Source: Branchinecta lynchi (Eukaryota > Arthropoda > Branchiopoda > Anostraca > Branchinectidae). From it: 64,000 bases of DNA. The stretch covers positions 10,893,869-10,957,868 of the forward strand of contig JAKZAP010000009.1 of assembly GCA_023053575.1 (NCBI GenBank), written 5' to 3'. The notes below the pieces were generated by a model. That model saw nothing but the letters and a program-made list of their open reading frames with translations, had not been told where the DNA came from and made no database searches. Of the stretch, positions 22,808 through 34,000 are shown piece by piece; positions within the stretch are counted from its first letter, which is position 1, and the number at the start of each line of letters is the position of its first letter. The translations under genes and the position numbers were made by a program.

Positions 22808-24157
22808 CGTGACAACTAGAGCGATGTAAAGGCGGCCTCTGATCAATCAATTCGAGTTCACCTCCATCCTGCATAGCGTACCGCTTTTTGAGTTTTTGTT
22901 TTGAGTGTTAGTTATGCCCGGGACGTTTTGCGCAGCAGATTAAGAATGAAGTTCACACAGACCAGTTATAATAACGCAAAAAATAGGCCATTGGTGTCTA
23001 CAGAGCTCGTCCAAAACTCATCATACGCTTTTCCGTGTGTACATTGTTCAAGGAATTCTTGAAAGCGTTGATCGAGTCGCTCATTACTAACAAGAACAAA
23101 TAAGCAAAATAATCTCCGTACCCCGATCTCTGTAATACGACCATGCAGAGTCGAATAGATTCCCGATGCAAACGAGCGGTGGTTTGCAGCTCCGCAGAAC
23201 ATCACAGTTTGTTGCATCTGAAAAATTACAGAAAGTAGCTGCGAATAATAACTAATAAAAAATAATATAATATAATATATAAAAAAATAATAACTAAATA
23301 ATACAGGCTTTAGGGAAAAAGGGACATACTGCATGATGTCGTGATCCTGTTTCCCGTAGCCTAACATTCTTAGCGCTGCAGAGGAATAAACGGAAGTTGA
23401 AAAAAAAATTCCCTGTCGCAGGGGTATAGAAGGCATGGCCCAGACCTTTGGTTTGGGTATAATTGGGCATCGCTTTGAATACCTGAGCCTCGTTTTGTTG
23501 CAATAGCGCTGCCGCATCGCTGCAGCACTTCTTTGTTTTTGCATAATATGCGTTTTTGGATTCACTTTCTTCTTGGTTGAAGCGGCAGCGCTGCAGCATC
23601 TTGCAGGGAAGCACGGACTTGGTCGGGGAGCAAGTCCGTGATTCTCGAGAAGCGCTGCCGTCTTCCTCGGAAGCGCTGCAGTGCAAAAACGGATGTAGAA
23701 AGAATCAGTCCGGAATCGGCCGAGAAGTGGACCTGCAGCATGCAACAAAAATGAGGCTCTGATCATCCGCAATCTGCACATTCCAGATGTACAACCACAT
23801 TTCTTTCGTCGATAACTCGGCGTTTTTTCCGCGATACAGTTGTAGGCTGGCTGTGGGCACACAGTTCTGAGTGTTTGTCGCGGAAACAGGATTATGTGCC
23901 ACACAGTCGAGCTACAAGTTGAAACTCGCGGAAACGCCGCTTTGTCTATTTTTTGTGCGGTAATTTCAAATATCTGAAAATAAAAATAAAATTCATGTAT
24001 AATCTCACTAAACAGAACTCCTGGCTTATTTCCTTACCATTCTGTACAAAAAGCATCCTCAGTTTCAAGTCTATATGCTTGAAAAGGTAGTTTATTTTAT
24101 TGTTTAGACACTATTTTGCTGCTTAATTTGAATTTCCCGCCAGAATCAGGCCACAAA
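22808..24157. other. Unassigned region with conserved 115-bp segment and hairpin
   Basis: The 312-codon minus frame 22966-23904 has low-complexity AT-rich stretches (a run of Tyr/Phe/Ile) and no recognised domain. I do not call it. The segment 23110-23225 has a diverged copy at 53970-54085. A clean hairpin, CACGGACTTG ... CAAGTCCGTG, lies at about 23614-23642, among CAGCGCTGC words. Confidence 0.45.
23110..23225 (-). repeat. 115-bp segment shared with 53970-54085
   Basis: On the minus strand both copies can be read as ...LVCI...(F)..AWSYYRD..TE(I/V). Flanking frames are broken here. Either a remnant of a repeated coding element or a plain repeat. Function unknown. Confidence 0.5.
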
Positions 24158-24462
24158 GAGCGTGTTCCATCCTACTTACCGTAGTTACTACGCATGACGT
24201 CACAAATTCTGGCTTTTTGCCGTCAAGGCTGGAACGATTTTTCTATTTTCCAGCAGGATCTCACGCCAGGGGCGAATCCGACCAATCACGTTCCAGAGAT
24301 GCGTAGTTACTACGCTTACCACGCTCCCGAGCATGGTAAGCAAATAGTAACTATTAGTTACTATTCCGACAAGGTTGGAACGGTCAGCGTAGTAACTTTT
24401 CGTGAGGATGGAACGGAAATAGTAACTAATAGTAACTATTGTTTCAAGGGTGGAACACGCTC
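24158..24462 (+). mobile_element. GAGCGTGTTCCA MITE, copy M2 (305 bp)
   Basis: Starts GAGCGTGTTCCATCC and ends GGTGGAACACGCTC. AAA sits on both sides. It differs from the 305-bp copy at 52053-52357 at only three bases by direct reading. TAGTTACTA words recur near both ends. The 102-codon open frame is a by-product. Confidence 0.85.
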
Positions 24463-24860
24463 AAAATCGACAATCATCTCGCCAGTTGTTTGTCGAATTT
24501 GAGTCACAACGCGAGCCACGAAAATTCTGTTGGTCGCGGAAACAGACTTGTGAGCCACACGAAAGACCGCGAAAACACTCTTTTTGAGCCACAGTCGACC
24601 CACAAACCGTCTGTGGGAGTACGGAAAAACGCCTTTAGTATGGACAATAGCAAATCGCAACACACCTCGCATGAAACTGATGAAATGCCAAATGCCTCTG
24701 TGCCAATTTGAATGTGACATGCCGCGTGGTACACGTGAGAATTTGAAATTTGTTTGTTTGTGTTCAGTACAGGTTCAGTATCAGTGATTTCGCTCCATCC
24801 TCAGTGAAATATACAAAGAAACGACCCAGGCCTTATGAATTAATCCCGAGCCAAGCAGAC
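24463..24860 (+). promoter_or_regulatory. Region upstream of the BTB gene start
   Basis: No repeat family recognised. Several GAGCCAC / CGCGGAAAC words recur. The BTB reading frame is open back to 24750 (37 extra codons before Met 24861), so an upstream exon joined at one of the CAG sites near 24770-24803 is possible. No TATA or initiator can be assigned with confidence. Confidence 0.3.
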
Positions 24861-25028
24861 ATGGAGCAAACATTTTATCTTGAAAATAAGGATCATGCCA
24901 AAGTTTTGCAAAAATTCTTGCTCAACAGTTACAAAAGCTCGGAATTTGCAGATGTTTGGCTTATTGCTGATGGGCAAATTTTGCAGTGTCATAGAGCCTA
25001 CCTTTCAAGCATCAGCACTTTCTTCAAG
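24861..25028 (+). CDS. BTB gene exon 1: BTB N-terminal half
   Basis: 56 codons, MEQTFYLENKDHAK through FADVWLIADGQILQCHRAYL to TFFK, donor AAG|GTAAAT, phase 0. The D-V-x-L/W ... H(R/K)xxL pattern is the start of a BTB/POZ dimerisation fold. Met 24861 is chosen because BTB proteins of this class start a few residues before FYL. Confidence 0.85.
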
Positions 25029-28000
25029 GTAAATTAGATTTGTCATCTTTCCCTTCCTTAGCGGCTTAGCCACTTAGTGGCTTTTAGGTGCTTTCAGGTT
25101 AAGTCAGCCTTGGTCAGTTTGTCTCAGCTTAATTGAGTCAGAATTAAGTTAACAGTCAGTCAGAATTAAGTTGTTGATTGTTTGTCTGATAGCTTGTCTT
25201 ATTTATATGTCAGGGAATCTTTGTTGGGATTTGCATACACTGTAAAAAAAAATCTTGCAGTATTTGCTACTGGGATTAATCTTTTTTGAGTGAGATAACA
25301 TTATCCCTAATTCGGATTAATTTAATCGAATAGAGATAAGATTAATCCCAGTAGCAAATACTGCATCCTTATTCTGAGAATAAGGACTTGGCTGTCCTTA
25401 TGGCCACTTGGGTGCACTTGGTGCCACTTCACTTGGTGTACAGTAGAGAAGCAGTATAGGTATGCTAGAGCAGCAGTAGAAGTATGCTTGTGTGAACACC
25501 TCTCTTAATTTTTCAATACCTTGTCTTCTTTGTTTCTTGCTTCTAAAACAGTCAAACTGAAAAGAAAGTAACAGACTTGATGTCAGTAAACAGCTAACTG
25601 TTTCAATAATCCTTTTGGCACCTTTGGCACTTTGACAACCAAAATTGTTTGGGGGAATAAAGCTTCCAACCTTTAAACTTGTCCTTCGTTTTGCTGGTTT
25701 AGACTTATCATCAGCAAAGTAAATAGCTTTGGATAGATCAGGGATAGATCCATCTGTTGGTTCAAACTCGCTACTCTTGAAGTGAAATCACACACCACTA
25801 CCTCGACGGAGTTGCATTTTATTTGAAGTTCATAGTACTGTCATAGCACAGCGGGAGAGTATGGCAAACTGTAAGTAGCTGTTTTATTCCTGCCGGACTA
25901 CGTAGGAAGTATGCTGAACTTTTCTCTGCCTCATCCAGAGTACAAACTAACGGGTCCGCTGTCACTCAGCGGGCGGCCTGCTTGCAATTAAAAGGACTTT
26001 GGGTACCCCGCGCCTTCCCAGCATGCTGCCCGCTGGTGAATAAAACAACAACGAACAGTCTGCTGTACTATGAACTTGAAATAAAATGCAACTCAGATGT
26101 CTTGCAATTCTTCATTGCTCATAGTTATTTATTGCGTTATTTTGTTTGTGTTTCTTTGTGTGATTAATCAGTTTTATGTAACTGTATGAATTAACACAAT
26201 TAGCATCGTTAGTTGGGGATGAGCAGGGCTTGAGCACTGCTTGAATATGAGTATATTTACATTTGTGTCTTTTGTTACGAGACCTTTCTTGTGGAAACAA
26301 AACTCTTGCGAGTGGGTTAACACTGACAGGAATGTTGCAAAATTGGCCGTTTTTGGTGGACATCTATGAATTGTCCACTTTTGCGGCCGTTATAGTCGTT
26401 TTTTGTTGTCAGCCCGTTATTTGGAGTTCGTAACTTGTGTATTTCATAACAGGTATCAAATTGAAACTTGACTTTTTGTCAAGGTCCCAGATTCTTCATA
26501 TTGTTTGAGAAACAACTCGACTAATGACTGCAGGCAGGGGTAGGCTACAGGATAGCCACAAAGGATCAGCAAATTGTCTGCCGGATAGAAACTTAGGAAA
26601 AAATACTGCCATTAACGTGATACAAATACTCTTTTAATTGTAAAAGAAAATCACACGGAAACCACATTCATGTAACGGGAATGTAGCGGGAGGCACCTGC
26701 CGTTTGCTCTCGTTCGGTCTGCTTCATCTAGCCTGGTGTCACCTGTTAAAAATGCGCTTAATTTCTAAGGTTAGGTGCCGTTTTTCGGACGGCCTTGGAT
26801 CTTAACAATAATCAGAGGAAAAGAAAGCCAAAAGATGAAAAATTTTCGCCGGCAAATTTGAATTTTTGTTCATACTTAAGGAATCAAATTAGATTCTTTG
26901 AACTTCTGTTGGGCGTTGCAAAAAGGCGCTTTGCTCATAAACATTTCCATAAAATTTTGTGTGCGCCGTATTTCCTAGTATTTTTGGGGGGGGGTTGTTT
27001 CATTTAGTTTCATATAGTAGGCGTTTTAGGCTTGAAATTCTTACGGATTTGGAGCACATTAAAAGCTAGGACTTGTATTGTAGGTAGGCCTAGGCTACGT
27101 ATCTAATTGTTCCGGAAAAGAGATGGAAAAAATTTCGCATCTGGCGCTTATAGTTTAACTTGTTCTGGGTACAGTTGTTGGAAACTTCGCTTTTTAGCGA
27201 AAATTGAATATGTGAAATTAAATGTATGAATCCACATTAAATTGAATGAATAATCTGAACTGGAACTGATGCATTACAGTTAAGTTTTACACAAAATTTC
27301 GTCTGCTGCGCATTTGGGAGCAAATTCTTGGGTGTGTGAAGCACATTCAAAGCTAGAACCAGTATGATCAGTATAGCATAAGTTTCGCGGAGAGAAGGCA
27401 GATTAAAAAATTTTGGCTTGTGGAAGTTAGTTTAGGTTTTTCTGGGTAGGCTTACGTTACAGTCGTTGGGAGATTTACTTTTTAGCGAAAGCTGAAATGA
27501 AAAGCCGAATATGTAAATTTTAATATATGAATTTAAATTACAGGAATAATCTGAACTGATACAATTCAGTTCGTTTTACACTGGTTCTATTCTGTGCTGG
27601 CGGGAAATGTACGCCGTTGCCGCGTTCGCGGCAACCGCGTGGTATGTCGGCACATTTTTTAGTCCTTCAGCACAAACTGGACGTCCCCCCACCCCCAAGG
27701 TAAAAGGCTAGTGACGCCCCTGGCGATTGTAGCAAGGTTGTTGATGCACACATAGGGCTATTCTGATGCAATTTGTCACATGCTGCCAAACATAGTGTTC
27801 GCATTTTGCAAAGTAGGATACAGACTTCGGAACAAGCTTGGGCTGGGATAGATGTAAAATTTCAGTACCTCCATTTTGCCTTGCGAAAATTGCGAATATT
27901 TGCTGAAAATTGTGAAAAATTGCGAAAAATAAAAAAAAAAATTAAAAAATAAGATGCTGAGCTAAAGAGTGTTGTTTTTTCAAATTTTCATGTGTCAGAC

Positions 28001-31000
28001 GACAACTGAGGAACTCACTCAACATTATGCGTCTTCTCCCCCTCTCTCACCCTGCATCACAGACCAGAAGCATGTCCAACCAATAGGAGCATATCCAGGC
28101 TTGCTACAATTAAAACCCCTATATTTTTTCTACATGGAATTTTCTATGACGTTGCCAAATGCACTAAACGAGTAAGTTTCGAGACTGGTCCAAGGTTTCG
28201 CGTATGGATGTTTTCCTTTTTCATTGCCTTTTTATTTCTTACCTTATTGATTAATAAAGTGAACTTTCAATAAAAAAAGAAAAAAGAATAAAAGACGTAA
28301 CTTGAAAATAAGGTCACATGGATCGGTGTCCGGTCAGTTCGTCACAGGATAATTCGTCATAGGACAATTTGTCACAGCCATTCGTCACAGGACAATTTGT
28401 CACAAGGACACTTCGTCACAAGGACAATTCGTCATACGGACATTTCGTCAGAGAGAGCCTGATTTCAAGTTTGTATTTCGTTTTTAAGCTATATATTATA
28501 GAATACTCAGTTACATTAAAATAGTACGGCTAAATAATACATTAAAATATGTATTTATGAGCAATTTCCCGCATCTGTTCGAGTACGTCAATTTGACTAG
28601 ACGAATATCTCCCTACTATGGTTTTCAGTCGCAGGTTAGTCTTTGTACTTCCACTTGTTGGGTGGGTTCGGGCACCCAGCAACAAATCCTTCAATACTCG
28701 TTTTTATTTTGACCTGCTCCGGCAGCAGAAACGAAATGAATATACAAATGTTTGGATGAGCTGCTCGAACATGTTTGTTGAATGCTGAATGCCATCTTTC
28801 AAATTGTTGTTAGTCGTAGGAAGGTCTTCTGCGACGCGCTCAAAGACGTTCCAAACAGGGATAGGAAAGAGAGCATTTCTGCTTGCCCTGATGGCCTGTG
28901 ATGTTCTTCCTATGTAAGTGTCTTCAAAGTAGTTGAGGATTGGATTTACTTCAGATGGGCAGATTTGAACATAGCGGTTGAACGGTGATGGGATATCTAC
29001 CATTCACAACCTCTTGTGAATGGGTTGGCATTTTTTATTTCTATCCAAACTACCTTTGTAATAGCAAATTTTCTCAAATATGACGAACTGTCCTAGTGAC
29101 GAATTGTCCTAGTGACGAATTGTCCTAGTGACGAATTGTCCTAGTGACGAATTGTCCTAGTGACGAATTGTCCTGTGACGAATAGTCCGTGTGTCCAATT
29201 GTCATGTGACGAATTGTCCCTATGACTAACTGTCCGTGTGACGAATTGTCTGTGACGAATTGTCCTGTGACCAATTGTCCTAGAATCACATTTATCACGG
29301 GCATATCCTCAACAGAGATCCGGCACCCGGTGACGGTGCTGACCGATATACTGATTCTACAAAATTAGTAAGCATACCTGACTGACAACTGGTGTAAAAG
29401 GGTTTCATAAGTAAGAAGCCCCTCTGATTAGGCCAAGCATTATCATTTCTCCTAAGCTTATCGTTTAGGATAGTTAAGGATATTTTATTTCTGGCCTAAC
29501 GCCAATGTCAAGGGCCCTCATGATTATAAACGGGGTAAAGTGCTTTACAGTTACCTACTAAAAAGGTTCAAGCTGGCTACCCTAGGAGATAGACGAACCC
29601 GCCTTAGCGTAGATTTCAGTATTAAAACCCTATCTGTTCCCCGATTACGTAATATTCTCCCACCCCCCTATTCTCCTATACCTATTAGACCCCAGCGAGA
29701 GAAATCCCCAAACTAACCCCTGTGGCCCCTCTTCATGAAAGATATAGAGACAGTTTTGTTCCAGCATTTGTTGAGTTGTACAACAACCGATAAGTTAGTC
29801 CCTTTTAGTTTATCATTCGTTACAAAGTGTTATGCATTCTTTATTTTGTATGACAAAAAGGTCAACTTCGGCGGTAACGCTGTGACAGCTACTTTTGAAA
29901 AATAAAACTCTATTCTGTTCTATTCTAATTCCACCAATAGAAGAATCTAATTTGCAAACCTAACAAGGATTTCCGGCTTCAGATATGAAGCCGCGGTCCG
30001 TGTCGATCTTGTTTTCCAACGTACTAATCTAATGAAATATAATCTTCAATCACAAGTAATACCCCATTCTTTTTTCGTCGTTTGTATCTCTCGTCTCTTA
30101 ATCACCCTCTAATTTGCTGGAAATGCAAGACTTGATTAAGATTTTGCTACCTCCCGATCTAACTGAGTAGTCTGGTCAGGCGCAAATCTCCCGAAAACTG
30201 CTGCGAAGATTACATTTTTCTTGCAATGATTGCGAAAACTCGCCATATTTTTCAATCTTTTTCTATTTTTCAGTTTTGCGAAATGTTTAGTTTTTTTGCA
30301 ATGTTCGCAATTTTCGAGAGGTCTCCGAATATTTCAGTTTTGCGAATATTCGATTGAATTGTTCAGTTCAAAATTTGCATTTTACATCTATAGCTGGGAG
30401 TAAAGCTATAGACAGTTGACCAGAAACTGACACCAAAGCCGGCCAATCTTCTCACATCAGTTTTAAATGGTTTAACCACTTTTAATCACATTTTACAAAT
30501 AAAATAATACAATAATTCATAAACCACAAATATTGGGGCTAGTAGTAGTACCCTGCTGCATTTTGATTGAAAGAAGGTGAAGAGTTGCATTTCAGAGTAG
30601 GCTACAGAACCGTTTTCCTGAATTTGCAGCCAAACCATAGTGGTAATTGAAAAACAGAAAACAGAACTGATAAATATAGGCCTACTTAGAATTTATTTGA
30701 GAACATTCAGGTTGTAGGGACAGTAGAACGCTCTATTACCATTGCTGGGAGTAGAGGGAAGTAGAGGTATGCGATAGTAAAATCTGTGTCAGCTTCTTTC
30801 TATTCTCATTTTCATCTTTCTTTTGCAGAATATATTTAGCACCCTGCCACCTGGACTTATGGATGTTTATGTCACACTTCCTGGGGTTGCGTATGAAGAC
30901 CTCCAGCTCGCTCTGATGCTTGTTTACAATGGCGAAATTACGCTGGCGCCATCTACAAGTCTGCGAATGACAAAACTTGTTGAATTCCTAGGATTTCCGT

Positions 31001-34000
31001 GCTTCAAATCAAGTGAGTATCGTTAATAATAATAAGTGGAGTTGCTTGGTAGGTACACTGTCGAAATGGATTAAGGAAAGTGATTTATATTTTTTCTTTA
31101 TTTTTTGTTGTTGTTGCATTGGGATTAGAAAACATAATGTTTTTTTGTAGTGTAAGTAATTGTGTGGAGTGTTTTGGTACATGGTTACATCCTCTGATCC
31201 CTTAGTTCAGTATTTTTTTCTTCTTTTTGTGTTGTTTAATAGCACATTCTCGCAAGCAGTGCTTTTGCTGTGCTATTTATGGACACTCGATTATCTTGTT
31301 AATAAAAACTATTCTACTACTACTACTACTAATTATTTAATTTAGTTTCGTTCAGTTCAAAAGCTATCGAACGGGGGCCAATACACTATATAAAGAACTA
31401 AAAAAAGAAAATGTAGATGGAAGGTTGAAGCTTCAAACATCAAAATCGCAGTTGTTGCCTCTAGCAAGATTGGTCAAACCCATAATGCAGTTCTTCCCCA
31501 CCTTTGCAGGTCATAGTAGTATAAATATTCTTTGAGCCCAAGCTGACTTTGAAACATTTATTCCAGCAATGTTTTCTACGGATACGTCAGCTAAGATTCT
31601 TCATAAGATTCTTCATAAGATTCTTCATAAGAATTCTTCATAAGAATCTTAGCTGACGTATCCGTAGAAAACATTGCTGTCATAGTAGTATTGTTACTAT
31701 GGTACAAAATATTTGCTATGCACCATAAAGATACAAAAAGAAATAACAATAATAATAATAATACAAAGCAAGAGAAAAGGCTTTCGCCTCTAAATAACTC
31801 GTAAGAAATTTTGAGTAGTCGAACGGATCAGAGTTAAAAATCCCATCAACAATGGACTTGAAACTATTGATCGATTCAGCATTAACCGCATCTTCGGGAA
31901 GGCTGTTCCAAAGATCAGCAGTTCTGTTGCCAAAACCCCACTTAAAAACGTCCTTGTGGAATCTTAATTTTGCAAGCTGATGACGGTTAATGCTGAATCT
32001 TACTAAATCAGTCACTTCAAAATTGTCATAACTTCCATTGGTTAATTTGAATGTTTCAATCAGGTCTCCTCTAAAAAATCTGTATGCAATGGAGGGGAGG
32101 CACAACTTTTTTTTCCATTTTTTTTCAATCCATCAAGTTTAATCCAAATAGCTAAAAGCTAGAAGAGGAATACAAATTTACAAAATACACAGACACGAAA
32201 CAAATTAAGTAATACACTTACAAGAAATGAGCAGAAATAAATGATGGGATGAAACTACGTAAAAATTGGGCAGAAGAATTAGGGGATATGGAGAAAACTG
32301 ATTGCCAGTATTCCTCTCGTACCGACGTACGGGAGACGGGAGGGGAGGGGGGGGGGGAGAGAGTGGCCATCTGGAGACAACACGTTATCTTAACTCCAAA
32401 TTTGTTTGAAAGAGATTTTCTGCATACAGTTAATTTAGGAAATTGGCTAATCTCACTTGGTAGGGAAGATCGCGCAGATCTGGTACGAACTTCGTAGCTC
32501 TCCGTTGAATTTTTTCATAAGCCTTAATGTCACAATTGTAATAAGGCCTCACTGTGGTGTGGCCATATTCAACGATCGGGCGAACCATCGACTTGAAAAG
32601 AAGCGAGAACAAACCATCCTGCTTAAATGTAAAGTTTCTTCGAATTACACCAACGATTCTATTACACTTTTTCATGGTAAGGTTGTAATGTTGAGAGAAA
32701 CGCAGATCCCCATCGATCAGGACCCCGAGATCCCGTTGGGTCATGCAGAGCAAGTAAAAATTCATTCAGTGACTGGACTAGCTTAGAAACACCATTAGGC
32801 GGGTTAGCGTAGATTGTTTAAGGTGTACGATGTGGCTTGGAAGGCCTACTATTTGTGATGCAGTTGGAAGCTGTTGATCGATTTGGTACTAACATAAATA
32901 ATAAAATTTGTCATATATTAACTGCTGTCTTTTTTGGTTCAGCATAGTTTAATAATTGCCTACCTACCGAACTGCTTATCTACCTGCTTATTTTACCCTA
33001 ACTTGCTTAAAGGGCTAATCATCTTTTTTCATCAGGAAAAGCTGGAACCGCTCACGTCACCTCCCCATCCCTCGACCTTGAAGATGTTTCGCCCCTACGC
33101 TCGCCACTCATGAGCCCTACAAAACATCATGCTGCTATGTTAAAAAAATATGGAAAACCGTCTGACGGACCGACTCAGTCGAAAGAGGCTGGAAGCGGGG
33201 ACACATCGGACTTTGAGCAAAATGTCGACAATTCAGAACTGAATGAGACCCTTTCACTCTCGGGACGTATTGCTAAGAAGAAGAGAGGTGGCAAGTTGCC
33301 CGTGAAAGAACGAGGAGAGTCTAATAAGAAAATTGAGAAGGACACAATGTCTTGCGACGAAAACTCTGAAAAAGACAAGACGAGGAAGAGAGTTTCACAA
33401 GGGCCCTCCGAGGGCCTCTCTGCTCCAAAGAATAGAAGTGGAGGTCCATCGGAAACGGCGCATATTGTGGGAGCTCCTGATGAGGTGAGCTCAGAGAAGA
33501 GTAAAAGGAAGATGGGACCGAAATCAAAAGTTGGTAAACGCGAAGACTGGAGTCGGGAGAGCTCCGCTAGCCGAAAGTCTGTTCGGTTCGAGCAAGCAGC
33601 TAAGATGATCGAAAGAGCCTTCGATGACGAAGACGTTTCCAGAAGTGAGGGACTTGAAGACCAACGTAATCCAGAAATGGGGCGGAGAAGGGGAAGGCCC
33701 CCAGCAAGAGGAACGGTTCCTAGCACTTCAGCTGAGGACGACTCAGTCAGTGAACGCACATTCAGAGCTAGAAGGTCGAACATTGAAGGCTCATCCGTAG
33801 TGAAAAGCCCAACCCCTTCCACGAGCGTAGACGAAGGCGGAAGCACTTCATCTAGTTTAAGAAACTTTAGGCGCGGTAGCCGAGCTACCTCCCTGCCTCC
33901 TATTGACGAACGCCGCGTCCCTCCCTTGAAGCTGAATCTCCCGCCGCCAGCGCCCGCCGAATCTACTGCGGTGTCGCCTGTGGTACTCAAGGTGGATCAA

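Larger units (their letters stand above)
27849..30392. mobile_element. Element with TAGATGTAAAAT ends containing a MULE and a LINE
   Basis: The left end TAGATGTAAAAT and right end ATTTTACATCTA are mirror images. GCTGGGA occurs just outside on both sides (27842-27848, 30393-30399), a likely 7-8 bp target duplication. Both ends are rich in TTGCGAAAATTGCGAA words in opposite orientation. Interior sequence is mostly later insertions. hAT-like by duplication size (inference). Confidence 0.55.

Noticed and set aside
22966..23904. 312-codon minus-strand open frame
   Set aside because: Composition is erratic (runs of Tyr/Phe/Ile from AT-rich DNA, Cys/Arg clusters from GC palindromes), no domain, and the conserved peptide of this region is in another frame.
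24194..24502. Nearly identical open frames at 24194 and 52089
   Set aside because: They sit inside the MITE copies M2 and M5, whose recent identity explains the similarity.
26534..27721. Complete hAT insertion with CAGGGG ends
   Set aside because: The two ends agree only in CAGGGG and the flanking octamers differ. Kept as a related fragment only.
28337..29284. CRISPR-like array from regular 18-bp repeats
   Set aside because: Repeats are directly adjacent with no unique spacers and form inverted arms of a MULE in animal DNA.
33175..33990. 271-codon antisense frame
   Set aside because: Mirror of BTB exon 3, whose codon usage leaves the opposite strand open. No independent motif.
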